Shown piece after piece: positions 53,291-62,834 of a DNA stretch of 64,000 nucleotides. Made by a program: the position numbers and the translations under genes. The stretch spans positions 194,625,829 to 194,689,828 of the forward strand of contig CM053143.1 of assembly GCA_028571685.1 (NCBI GenBank). Direction: 5' to 3'. This DNA comes from Heterohyrax brucei. Its lineage: Eukaryota; Chordata; Mammalia; Hyracoidea; Procaviidae. Every line of letters begins with the position of its first letter. Position 1 is the first letter of the stretch. The notes below the pieces were generated by a model. It saw nothing but the letters and a program-made list of their open reading frames with translations. It was not told the origin of the DNA and searched no databases.

Positions 53291-53644
53291 CATCGCTGTG
53301 GTCCTGAGCAAACCAGGGCTCAGATGCTAAGTGAGACAGTTCTGCACAGCAGGGTGACCAGGTGGACAGAGGCCCAGTTGGAGAAGGGAGCCTGCCGTGG
53401 TCCCAGGTCCTTCTCACAAGTGCCACGTGGCCCGTGGCACTCCGAACGGGGCTGGAGGGGCTGTGCTCTTTCAGGAGCTTTGTCCCTCCCTCTGTGATGC
53501 ACTTCGCTCATAAACAGGAACGGGCATGATATGATGACAGCACTCTCACACAGCTTAGGTGGCACAGAGGGGCTTCTGAAGCCAAGCCACCCTTGTCAGT
53601 GCCGTCATTTAGGAACGCCAAGGCTGTGGCATTGATAGGGAGTC
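53291..53644. other. Single-copy DNA, no gene seen
   Basis: No repeat recognised between the reverse RTE and the following forward RTE. Confidence 0.4.
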
Positions 53645-53970
53645 CTGAATACACTGCAGACCATCACAGGACAAACGCATCTGTCTTAGAAGAAATACAA
53701 CCGGAATGCTCCTTAGAAGCAGGGATGGCGAGACCTTCGGATCACCAGCTTTAGACTTGTCATCGGGAAGGACATGCTGATATTCACTGTGGTTCTTAAA
53801 GTGAAGGGCCAGCAAAGGTGAAGGGGCCCACAAGGTGGATGGACACAGGAGCCACAGCACTGGACTCAGACACCCCAACGACTGCGAGGGTGGCACAGGG
53901 ACCAGTGGCATTTTACTCTGTTGGGCACGAGGCCACCACAAGTCAGAGCTGACTTGAGGAGCTAACCACA
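53645..53970 (+). mobile_element. RTE LINE 3' end, diverged
   Basis: Reads acaaacgcatctgtcttag, aagaaatacaaccggaatgc, tccttagaagcagggatggc, gagaccttcggatcaccag, acttgtcatcgggaaggac, ggtggatggacacaggagcc, ggcattttactctgttggg and gccaccacaagtcagagctg. Confidence 0.9.
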
Positions 53971-54966
53971 AGGCTCAGGAGTGGCCACTGTGGTCTGCAG
54001 GCACTCCTGGTTCTCTGCCACCAAACTGACCCATTTGGGCCAGTGCTGGGCCCGGGGCATGGGAAGCTGGGGCCCCTCTGGCCCAGTGCCTGGGTTTGAA
54101 GACTGGAGTCAAGACCGGCTGCAGAAGGAACTTCCTGGGCCTTGCAGATTCCTGGGCATCGTGAAGCAGAGGCCAGGCGTCCACTGCAGGCCCAGACATG
54201 TGGGTATCCCTGCCTGTTTGGCTGCTTCTAGCCTCAGTTTCACCATCTATGAAATGGGGACGTGGTGCCAGCGCAGGGGAAATGCCCTCAGGTGCCACAC
54301 AGCTGCACTTGGGGTCTGGTCTCTGTGCCTCCGGTCCTAGGTGAGCCCCACTTCCAGAAGCCTCCTTCCACCAGCCATGGCTCCCCTCCTTCCTGAAGAC
54401 CCCACCCTGCAGATGACTCAGGCATGCCTTCCCTGCAGCTTTTAGCAGCTGGCCCGTCTCGGTTTGGACATGGGTTTCACCTGGCTGACACTTCTAGTGG
54501 TGTCCTTCAGCACTGACGACGATGTCCCCTCCACTGAACTGCAAATGTCACCCACTGTACATCTTACCCCCAAACCATCACCCCCTTGTGGCCTCTGCTG
54601 GCGTCTTCTGCTCGCAGAGAGTAGGGCCCCGGACTCACTCAGTCCCAGCCTGTGTCCCCACACTCCCTGTGGCAAATGGCAGCGGTTGTCCAGAGGGGAG
54701 ACCCTGGGGCTTGGAGGAGGCACCTAAACTGATGAGCTGCTATAGGAGAGGCTGGGGCAGGGGCTACTTACCGTGTGGGCAGAGGTCGATGTCATCAGCC
54801 ACACGGGTGTGTGTGGGGTCCTTGCATACCTGGGCTGCAGGTTGGCGTGTTCCTGGGACTTGGCGGGTGCACTCAGGCCCACCTGGGTGCCCCCGGAGCC
54901 GGGCGGGGCACAGCACCTGGTAACTCCAGGGTGAGCACTCTCACCGGTCATTGGCAGTGCAGTTGG
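53971..54966. other. Single-copy DNA with short MIR core
   Basis: At about 54228-54275 gcctcagtttcaccatctatg, aaatggggacgtgg is a MIR core. The rest has no repeat or domain recognised. Confidence 0.45.
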
Positions 54967-55148
54967 GTGCCATCAAGTTGATTCACATTCAGAGTACTTG
55001 TGTGACAGGGACACTCGCCCCAGAGGGTCTCCTCGCTGCCATTTTTGTGGGGCAGACCCCAGCCCTTTCTCCCACAGACCCCTGGGGGTTGGAACCGTCA
55101 GCAGTACAGTTAGCCGCTGAGCGATTACCTGCTGCGCCACCACGAAGG
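54967..55148 (-). mobile_element. Longer afrotherian SINE
   Basis: Plus-direction reading: gggtgccatcaagttgattc, cgccccagagggtctcctcg, ctgccatttttgtggggcag, ctttctcccacagacccctg, gggttggaaccgtcagcag, ctgagcgattacctgctg, cgccaccacgaagg. Confidence 0.88.
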
Positions 55149-55154
55149 TCAAAG

Positions 55155-55490
55155 CCAAAAGACCTGACCCGTTGCTGCTGAGCCAGGTCTGGCTCCTGGT
55201 GACTACGGGACAGAGCAGAACGGCCTCTCAGGGCTCCCAAGGCTGTGACTGTCCCGGCGTCTGCGGCGAGGGGCTCGAGCATCACGACCGTGAGGACAGT
55301 GCAGATCTGGGCTGTGTGCCCTTGTCTTGCTGGTGGGTGGCTGCCGGGCAGAACCCACTGACAGCACCTGCCAACCTGGGGACAGAAGTGCGTGGCCGGG
55401 GCTCTCACAGGGGTGCTGGTTGGGTCTGCGTCACTGAACTCTCAGGTGGCAGCTGAGTGCATAACCACTGAGCAACCACGGCTCCTTCAA
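55155..55490 (-). mobile_element. Longer SINE split by an RTE tail
   Basis: SINE 3' half in reverse at 55155-55250 (ccgttgctgctgagccagg, ctcagggctcccaaggctg) and 5' half at 55395-55490 (ggggtgctggttgggtctg, gtgcataaccactgagcaac). The part between is a plus-strand RTE tail. Confidence 0.78.
55256..55373 (+). mobile_element. RTE 3' tail nested in SINE
   Basis: Reads gcgaggggctcgagcatcac, gaccgtgaggacagtgcag, atctgggctgtgtgccc and ending cccactgacagcacctgcc, the last ~115 bp of RTE in plus orientation. Confidence 0.78.
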
Positions 55491-56200
55491 TGGCACTAGG
55501 ATTTGTACTTTGTAGCCAGGCCCTCGTTCAATGGAATAAAGGCCACATTCCCCTGAGCTCCTGGTTTCTCACCCACAGAGCTGGGCAGAGATCTTGGGGG
55601 CCTGCTCGGTGCTTAAGAACTGTCAGCCCCCCAGACCCCGGCTGTCCTGATACAGGCCCCCAGATAGATCCCGGTCATCATGAGGCAGGGTCCTGCAAAC
55701 CCCGAGCGTCATCAGGCAGGGCCCCGTGAGCCCCAGTCCTCATTACACACACTGCCGTCCCATTAGACCAGGTGCCTGGCAGGCTGGCAGGTGTCTTCTG
55801 TGCCCAGGCGAGTGACAGAAGCCTGGATGCTCCCAGCCCCAGCTCAGATTTTGGACTCGTGGCTGGTCTGTCTTGGAGGACCTGTGTCAGAGCACAGAAG
55901 GACGAGCCTGAGAACCTTCCCCAGGCCTCTGCCCTCGGGCTGGCAGAAGCTGTCACTGTGTCCCCTGCTGACCTGGTCAGGCCCGCGCCCTCCAAGGGGC
56001 ACTGGGATCGATTGCTGCACCCAGGAGCTGGCAACATGATACTAATGGAGGCAGAATTAAAACACGGCACTGGAGCCGAAGCCTGGATTGCTCTGGACAG
56101 CCGAGCGCCCAGGGCGGGGGGCCCAAGAGGGGTGTGGCGGGGGTGCTTTAATGGGGCTGTATTGACCAGGCGGGGACCGCAGTGTGTGGATTGGATGTCA
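55491..56200. other. Single-copy DNA, no gene seen
   Basis: A local stutter (gtcatcatgaggcagggtcc and gcgtcatcaggcagggccc, 28-35 bp apart near 55675-55725) is visible. No gene supported. Confidence 0.4.
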
Positions 56201-56425
56201 CTCTGCCACACGGAAACTTGAGGTTTATGGATTTCAGTGTTTTATAGGTTTGAGTTTTAAAAAAAAAAAAGTGACCTCTCTTCTCTCCCAGATCAATATT
56301 CTCTTTTTAGCTGAGCACAATCACCGATATTCCATCAGCGTGGCCCCGGGGGAGGTGTGTAAATATCTGTGTTGGAAATATTAATATCTGCTCGTAAGCG
56401 GGGCCTCGGCGACATCAGGGCCCGT
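56201..56425. promoter_or_regulatory. AT-rich island, candidate conserved noncoding element
   Basis: After an A11 run (56259-56270) the sequence gatcaatattctctttttagc, tgagcacaatcaccgatattc, gtgtaaatatctgtgttgg, aaatattaatatctgctcg is AT-rich, repeat-free and sharply bounded by GC-rich DNA at about 56400. Texture suggests constraint; not verified. Confidence 0.38.
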
Positions 56426-56674
56426 CAATCCCCACGCCTGTGCTGGGAACAGGCTCAGCCCCTGCCACCCCAGACCTCTGTAGCCCCAGGTGACTGTGCC
56501 CTGTGCCTGGTGGCCTGCTCCTTGGGGGAATGTTTAAGTCCTTAAAAAAGGACACGAGCTCCTAAGTGCCAGGGGCCCCAGGTGACAGCTGCCACCCAGC
56601 CCCCCACTTTCAAGGCACTCCACGGTTGCTGCCCACTGAGCCACCCTGTGAGGGAGGCCAGACGGGATGCCACC
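56426..56674. other. Single-copy GC-rich DNA
   Basis: Nothing recognised before the L1 3' end begins. Confidence 0.35.
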
Positions 56675-57062
56675 GCATTTTTAAAGCAAGTCCTGTGGCA
56701 AAATACGTGCAGCAAAGAGCGGCCACTCACCATTTCCGTGCGTGCCGCTGGGGGCATTCACGACACTCACCATTTTGTACGACCATCGCCCACCACAATG
56801 ATCCAGAACTTTCTCATCACCCTAGACAGACACTCCAGCTCCTGCAGCAACAGTCCCCTCCTACCCCTCAGCTCCTGGGGACCATGAACCTGCCTCTGTG
56901 GCTGTGAGTTTGCCCAGTCTGGGTATTTTGCGTAAGCAGGGTCGGGTAGCACCTCTCCTGTGGTGACTGACTGCCTTAGCTCAGCGTCCTGTGTGTGAGG
57001 TCCATCCCTGCTGTGGGACGTGTGAGGACTTGACTTTTCTTTATGGCTGAATAATATTCCAT

Positions 57063-57505
57063 TACAAAAGTGAGGACGTCACCTTGAAGACTGAAGTGTG
57101 CCTGATCCAAGCCACGGTGTTTCCAGTTGCATCATCTGCTCAGAAAGCACAGAGCTGACCTCTGAACTGCGGTGCGGGAGAGGAATGCTGAGCGTCTCGC
57201 GGACGGTCAGGAAGACGACCGTGTCTGTCCGGGGAGAAGTGCAGCCAGAGTGCTCCTGAGAAGGGAGGGTGGCCAGACTTCTCACACACTGGGGACGTGT
57301 CAAGGGGACCAGTCTCTGGAGAATGACATGGAGCTTGAAGAGGGTCAGTGAAGCAGAAGACCCCCGAGGAGACAACTGGCACAGTGGCTGGGACAGTGAG
57401 CGCCAGCATAGCAGAGATCGTGAGGACAGTGCAGGACCCGGCAGGGTTCTGGTCACCGCGAGGCAGAACCGACGAGGTGGTACCTACCCACAGCAACACG
57501 CCACC
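57063..57505 (+). mobile_element. RTE LINE 3' part inserted in L1
   Basis: Reads gaggacgtcaccttgaagac, gatccaagccacggtgtttc, ggaatgctgagcgtctcgc, agtgctcctgagaagggag, ggagaatgacatggagcttg, ggtcagtgaagcagaagac, ggacagtgcaggacccgg, accgcgaggcagaaccgac. The left end abuts L1 aatattccattac exactly. Confidence 0.9.
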
Positions 57506-57605
57506 GTCCGGACCAACCTCTGTACCTGTCGTTTCACCTGCTGCTGGAGACTGCGGCTGCTTCCACCCTCGGGCTGTTGTGAGCAGGCTCTGTGTGGGAG
57601 CCGCC

Positions 57606-58385
57606 TGCCTTGCACGTGGGCGTGCAGGTTCTGCCTGTGGGCAGTCTGCAGTGCCCGTGGGTGTGCAGGTTTGCATGTAAACAGACTGCAGCAAACACGG
57701 CCATGTGAGTTTTGGGAGTGAGCAGCCTGCCCTGCATGTGGGCGTGCAGGTTCTGCGTGTGGGCTCCTACAGTGAACACGGGCATGTGGGTTTGTGTGCA
57801 AACAGACTGCAGTGAGCAGGGGTGTGTGAGCAGGCTGCAGTGCCCATGGGCGTGTGGGTTCTGTGTGTGAACAGCCTCCAGTGAACACGGGCACGCAGGT
57901 TTCCATGTAAACAGACTGTGGAGGACACAGGTGTGGTGTGTGACCAGCCTACCATGCACACGGGCGTGCAGATTTTGTGTGTGAACTGCCTGTAGTGCAC
58001 ATGGACGTGCGGGTCTGCATGTGAGCAGCCTGCGGTACACATGAGCGCACAGGTTTGTGTGTAAACAGACTGCAGTGAACACAGGTACGTGAGCAGCCCG
58101 CAGTGCCCACGGGCGTGCGGATCGTGTGCGTGCGAGCAGCCCGCAGTGCCCACGGGCGTGTGGATCGTGTGTGTGCGAGCAGCCCGCAGTGCCCACGGGC
58201 GTGCGGATTGTGTGCGTGCGAGCAGCCCTCAGGGCCCACGGGTGTGTGGATCGTGTGTGTGCGAGCAGCCCGCAGTGCCCACGGGCGCGTGGATTCTGCA
58301 TGCAAACAGGCTGCGGCCGACATGGGTGTGCGAGTTCTGCATGTGAGCAGCCTGTGGTGACCTCGGGTGCGCAGGTCCTGTTTGT
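57606..58385 (+). repeat. 40-43 bp minisatellite (VNTR), about 19 units
   Basis: Unit starts include 57648, 57688, 57729, 57770, 57810 (28-bp short unit), 57838, 57879, 57952, 57993, 58033, 58073 (28-bp short unit), 58101, 58144, 58187, 58230, 58273 and 58314. The four units from 58101 are exactly 43 bp and nearly identical. Units ending aaacagactg and gagcagcctg alternate in the outer array. A minus-strand frame of 313 codons (57534-58475) is just the translated repeat (His/Cys/Arg-rich periodic text). Confidence 0.95.
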
Positions 58386-58614
58386 GTTCCCACTTTCAAG
58401 TGTCCAGTATAAATGTCCAGGAACGGAATCATGGGGTCCCATGGTAACCCCATGTTTAGCTTTCTGAGGAACCACCAGGCGGCTTTCCGAAGCTCCTCAC
58501 GTTTTATGTTTCCCCGGCAACGGACGAGGGTTTCAGTTCCCCACATCCTTGTCAATCCTGGCTGTTTTTGTTTCTCTGGTGATGAGGATCTTTGCGGATG
58601 AGTCAGCTCCACAC

Positions 58615-58700
58615 CAGCGGGCCAGCTGGTAGCACTGCTTATGTGTGACTATGGACTGAGAGGCTGGTGGTTCAGACCCACCCAGAGGGCCTGTGACCCT
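58615..58700 (+). mobile_element. Diverged SINE fragment
   Basis: The phrases gccagctggtagcactgc, gaggctggtggttcagaccc and acccagagggcctgtgacc follow the order head, B-box region, start of body. Confidence 0.5.
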
Positions 58701-59182
58701 AACGCCCTGCAACACATTTTCTCCTCTTCAAAATGGATAACTGAGAGCTTGGCGTAACTGACACTGCAGTGATGCTCTCAATAACCTGTGTTTTATTGCA
58801 CCAGCTCCACTAGCCTCTTTCCAAAGAGATGTGGAAGCTCCTCAGCTCCTGTGACCTTGGTCCGCCTCCTTGGGTCTCTAGAAAGATGGCTTTCAGCCTG
58901 GGAGACAGCAGCTAGGAAGGCCATGTGGTGTTTTTTATATCCACAGCTTTCTTTCTGGCTCCTTATCTCAGTCAGAGTGGACCTAGAAGGCTGATTCCAC
59001 TGGCCGAAGAATTTTTATGTAAGTTTCGTCTTTGCTTGTTGCACACACACAGATTAGAGCCCAGGTGTCTGACATGCCTACCTGTAGTTTAATAAAGAGT
59101 TTCTTGCAGTTGTTTGTGACGTATACAATCATCTGAGGGCTGTGTGCTTAAAAACATGAAGTTCATATGGTGTGGGTACTTT
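58701..59182. other. Single-copy DNA, no gene seen
   Basis: Contains a poly-A-like signal phrase tagtttaataaagagtttc at 59084 but no coding sequence upstream. A short duplicated LTR edge cannot be excluded. Confidence 0.35.
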
Positions 59183-59580
59183 ACGGTTCCGCGCATCTAT
59201 AGGATGCTGTCCTACTGGCCTCTAGACGGGAGAGGAGAGGGCAGAGAGGAGGGGACACGAGCCTGTTAAGAGGATGCGACGACACACAACAGAAAGGAGG
59301 AGTGTGCTGCCACCGGGCACGGAGAGCAGAAGGAGCTGCAGATAGGCGGGCAGGCAAAATTATTTTGGATTGTATACTTCACTCAATGACAACAAAAAGA
59401 AAAAAAAAAGAAGCAACCCCTGCCAAAATGATATATAAAGTCCGGCATAAAAGCTATCTACGGGACTCCACGGAGCACGCCTGCGTTGCTGCCGAGACTC
59501 TGGTGGTGTCAGTCCTCCTGATAAACCTTCTTCTGCTTCCCAATCTGGAGCGCGTTTCACTGGCTCGACTGCTCTAGGGC
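59183..59580 (+). mobile_element. Unassigned repeat, copy 1 (possibly LTR)
   Basis: The first 220 bp are homologous to 62108-62338: tttacggttccgcgcatc, aggatgctgtcctactggc, gcagagaggaggggacac, ggaggagtgtgctgccacc, gagctgcagataggcggg, ending in an A-rich tract at 59388-59412. Beyond it lie a TATA-like gatatataaagtccggc and a gtcctcctgataaaccttc phrase, reminiscent of an LTR promoter and poly-A region. Family not identified. Confidence 0.55.
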
Positions 59581-59750
59581 ATGGACCTGAACTGGGTCAC
59601 AGTGCCATAGAAGGAAGGCCCGGCAGTTTGTTCCCGCAAAGATGACACTGCGATGGACGTACAGGACAGCTCTGCTCTTCCAGAGGGGTCAGCGCAAGTT
59701 GGCACCCGCACGGCAGCCTCATGGTTTGGGTTTGGTTTAGGTGTCCTCCC

Positions 59751-59810
59751 ATTTGGTTAGATGTGATCCTGTTTGGTTAGATGTGATCCTGTTTGGTCAG
59801 ATGTGATCCT
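59751..59810 (+). repeat. 20-bp tandem repeat, three units
   Basis: Three head-to-tail copies of a 20-bp unit (gtttggttagatgtgatcct) with one or two substitutions, starting at 59751, 59771 and 59791. Confidence 0.96.
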
Positions 59811-59949
59811 TTTTTAAAGATGAGACCCAGGGTTCACGGACAGGTCACCTGGTGTGTAAACTGGAGGGCCAGGATGAGCAGCGGTGGCTGAGAGGCTGTG
59901 CCAGCACCAACCGACAAGGAGAAGACACTGAGAGACTCTCTTCTTCCGG

Positions 59950-60085
59950 ACACAGGCTGGGGGTGGGCTCCCCGGGTTCCAACGGGGCTTCTGGTGGGCT
60001 CCCTGGGTCCTGTCACACAGATGGGGGTGGGCTCCCTGGGTCTTGCCAGGAGTGGTGCTCCCTGTGTCCTGTGTCCAACCTGTTT
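59950..60085 (+). repeat. Degenerate approx. 45-bp tandem repeat
   Basis: The phrase gggggtgggctccctgggtc occurs with variants near 59955, 59995 and 60028 and a weaker one near 60056. Confidence 0.7.
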
Positions 60086-61062
60086 TCTTGTCTCTGCATG
60101 GGGCCTGGGAGGCTGAGAGGTGAGGAAGCTGGGGACCTGTGCACCCTAAAGTGCCCAGACAGAAGCCCACCTGGCGTTCTCTGCCCACCTTCCTGCCCTC
60201 CAGGGCTACCCCATCCTTCCTGCTAGGATTCAAACCCAGGCCTGCTACCCTGGGAGTTAGGTACGAGCTGGGCTTTGCTCTTGGCAGGGGTGTGGGCAGC
60301 TCAGGGTTCCGCTTCCAGCTGGTTACCTGCCCAAAGACGAGCCCCCATCACCACCGAGGCCACAGCATGGTGTTCCTGTCCAGCCCACAGCCCAGTACAC
60401 CTGGGTTCCTGCCGGCCCTGCTGTGCTCCACTCCGGGAGGGCAGGACCACCCTCGCCCCATCTCCCCAGAGCCTGGTCACACACAGGCTTGGAGCCCAGG
60501 GACATGTGTAAACAGACAGGGGACAGGAGGCAGCAGGAAGGGACTGCAGGGCCACACAGAGTTCAGGGTCTGGATGAAAGGGAGCTGAAAGGACTGAGAG
60601 GCCCAGATGGAACATTTCAGAATTGGGGATGATGGGTCCCAAGGAATTAGGTGCTGGGGTGAAGCAAACGGGGGATGGCCCTGGCCCCCTGTGAGGCTCT
60701 GTGGGGGTAGGGCCGATCTCTTTGCCTGGCCACTGGGCTGCTTCCCTTCCTGTGTCCATCTGGGTCCTGGTCACTTTAGGCCTTGGGGCTTCTCTTGCCC
60801 TGGGCGGAGCTGCCTGGCTGTCTCCCCCACCTGCCCGAACCCCTCTTCTCCGTGTGCGAGTGCTGTGGGTGGGTTTCTGCTCTCTCCTCAGGGGCACCCA
60901 CCGCACAAGGTGCGTCTTCCCTATGGTGTGCTCTGGAAACTTCGGGGGTGTTCAGTGAACCAAGGTGGTCAGCAGTGGCTGCCAGGTGGCTCCTGGAACC
61001 CTCACTGCCCTCTCAGAGCTCAGATGACTCAGGCCCTGCCCCCAGGAGCCACATAGCAGGCT
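60086..61062. other. Single-copy DNA, no gene seen
   Basis: Many overlapping frames on both strands, none with a domain. The phrase gattcaaacccaggcctgct at about 60228 may be a MIR end. Confidence 0.4.
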
Positions 61063-61153
61063 GAGCTCCCTCATTCACCGGCGGCCGGTGGCTGGGCTCC
61101 CTGCGTGACCGACGGCCGGTGGCTGGGCTCCCTGCACGACCAGTGGTCAGTGG
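61063..61153 (+). repeat. 31-bp tandem repeat, nearly three units
   Basis: Unit core cggccggtggctgggctccc repeats at 31-bp spacing; the third unit is diverged (cagtggtcagtggc). Confidence 0.88.
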
Positions 61154-61674
61154 CCGCACTTTGAGGCTCATCTGGCATCTACGTGCCATCCTGTGTGGCT
61201 CTGAACCCTGTGAAGGAGCCGCCAGGAAGGGCTGGGGCAGCAGGTCTGTGTGAGGGCCCTTGGGGCCTGCAGCGAGGGGACAAGAGAGCCTCAAAGGGGT
61301 GACAACTGTTCCATGCTCAGGCCCAAGGTGCCTGCGGGCTGCCGCACCCCTCTGAGGGGCAAACGTGGGGTCTGAAGCAAGGCCGTGTCTGCAGCCTGAT
61401 CCCGTCTTTGCCTCTCAGGGTCTACACCACCGCCTGGGACCCCGTGTCCCGTGTGGTCCCCACAGACAAGGTGCACCTGGTTTCTGACTCAGTGGGTGAG
61501 GCCTTTCAAGCCAGGAGAGCGGTTGTCAACCACAGCACATCCCCTCCGGGCCACCCCTGGACAAGACCCCCATCTCTGACTTCAGTGTCCCCGCATGAAG
61601 GCCGAATAGGGCTGTTGCTGCGGCCGTCTTGGCTCGCCGTCTGGCCACCCTCCGAGTCAGGCTGACCCCTTCCC
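61154..61674. other. Single-copy DNA, no gene seen
   Basis: The plus frame at 61408-61665 has no recognised domain and no splice acceptor that I can defend. Confidence 0.4.
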
Positions 61675-61830
61675 CATCTGCTGGCAGTTAAGTGAGTGAA
61701 ACATGTTCGACACTGAATAATTAATTTTCGTTCTGCTGTAAAAACGTTGTCAATTGATTTACAACCCCTCCCGGCAATAAAGCTTTTCGATGGAAACCTG
61801 ATTCTTAATTATTGTCCCAGGCCTGCCAGG
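61675..61830. promoter_or_regulatory. AT-rich island, candidate conserved noncoding element
   Basis: A 150-bp AT-rich patch in GC-rich DNA: acactgaataattaattttcg, aaacgttgtcaattgattt, gcaataaagcttttcgatgg, gattcttaattattgtccc. It is dense in TAATT/ATTA cores, free of repeat similarity and has sharp edges. Of the islands in this window it looks most like an enhancer core, but this rests on texture only. Confidence 0.42.
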
Positions 61831-62107
61831 AGGCGTGTCCAGCTGCTTGGAGCATCCCAACTGTTCCCAGGCCTGCCCAGGCACGTGGCCAGTTGCTCTC
61901 CTGGCCGTTTGCTCTGCCGTCTATGCATGACAGCACTGGTCACTGCCCTGCTGAAAGCTTGGTCAGCAATCCTGAGGGCCAGACTAGCCTCTGAGTGGAA
62001 ACAGGCCAAGCAGGAGGCCACCCTGGAGGGGGAGGTACATAGCAGGGTCTGCTGTAAGCAGTGTGGGGGATGGGGAGGGCCAGGATTAGGCCATATCAAA
62101 TGTGCAC
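61831..62107. other. Single-copy DNA, no gene seen
   Basis: Nothing recognised between the AT-rich island and the unassigned repeat. Confidence 0.35.
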
Positions 62108-62338
62108 TTTATGGTTCTATGCATCCGTAGGATGTCGTCCTGCTGACCTCTTACCAGAGGAAGGGGAGTGGGCGGAGAGGAGGGGATAGGAGATTGTTGA
62201 GAGGATGTATGGACGTGTATGGAGCAGAGAGGAAGAGTGTGCTGTTACCAGGCAGGGAGAACAGTGGGAGCTGCATACAGGTGGGCACACAAATTCATAC
62301 GGGAATGTACATTTTGATTCACTCATAATAAAAAAAAA
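62108..62338 (+). mobile_element. Unassigned repeat, copy 2
   Basis: Homologous to 59183-59410: tttatggttctatgcatc, cgtaggatgtcgtcctgct, gggcggagaggaggggatag, ggaagagtgtgctgttacc, gggagctgcatacaggtggg, and an A-rich end at 62326-62338. The MaLR LTR begins immediately after the A-rich end, so anything equivalent to 59413-59580 is missing. Confidence 0.6.
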
Positions 62339-62834
62339 GAAACACCACAGAGCAGATGGCTTTAATAAAGGAAGGTTTATCCTTGCACAGTCCGGTAGGC
62401 TACAAGTCCAAATTCAGGATGTCTGCTCCAGGGAAAGGCTTTCCCCCTTGTTGGCTCAAGAGGAAAGTCAGGTATGGCATCAGCCTTTGTCCAGGGAGCA
62501 TCTTGGAGCAGGAACCTTGGGTCTGAAGGACATGCTCTTATTCTGGTGCTGCTTTCTTGATGGTGTGAGGTTCCCAGTTCTCAGCCTGCTTCTCTTTCCT
62601 TTCATCTCTTACAGGATGAAAGGATTAAAGGTGGGGCAAGCCATACTCCAGGGAAACTCATCTATAGTGGAGCAGGGAGGTGATCCTGTGAAGGGGTTTA
62701 CAGCCCCACCCTGTTCCTTTAACATACAGCACGGGAAGATGACAGAATGGAAGACAGTCACAAGATACTGGGAATCATGGCCCAGCCACATGGCTCCACA
62801 TACCTTTGGGTGGCACACAATTCAATCCGTGACA
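62339..62834 (-). mobile_element. MaLR provirus, 3' LTR (reverse)
   Basis: Plus-direction reading: agatggctttaataaagg, aggtttatccttgcacagtc, cggtaggctacaagtcc, gcttgggaatc-type ctgggaatcatggcccag, and the end cacacaattcaatccgtgaca. It lacks the first ~20 bp present in the other LTR at 63833. It is clearly the same family as that LTR (shared cacagtccgg, ggctccaagtccaaa / ggctacaagtccaaa). Confidence 0.9.

Larger units (their letters stand above)
56675..58600 (-). mobile_element. Antisense old L1 3' end, split by RTE and minisatellite
   Basis: Segment 1 (56675-57062) reads cctgtggcaaaatacgtgc, ccattttgtacgaccatcg, tccagaactttctcatcacc, ctcctggggaccatgaacc, cttgacttttctttatggc, tgaataatattccattac. 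L1 resumes at about 57510 (cacctgctgctggagactgc, ggctgcttccaccctcgggc, tgttgtgagcaggctc) and again after the VNTR at 58386 (ccaggaacggaatcatgggg, ccaccaggcggctttccgaag, gcaacggacgagggtttcag). The order equals one L1 3' UTR. Confidence 0.88.

Noticed and set aside
57534-58475. Minus-strand frame of 313 codons with periodic His/Cys/Arg-rich repeats
   Set aside because: It is the translation of the 40-43 bp minisatellite and its L1 flanks; it has no non-repetitive domain and the unit lengths vary out of multiples of three.
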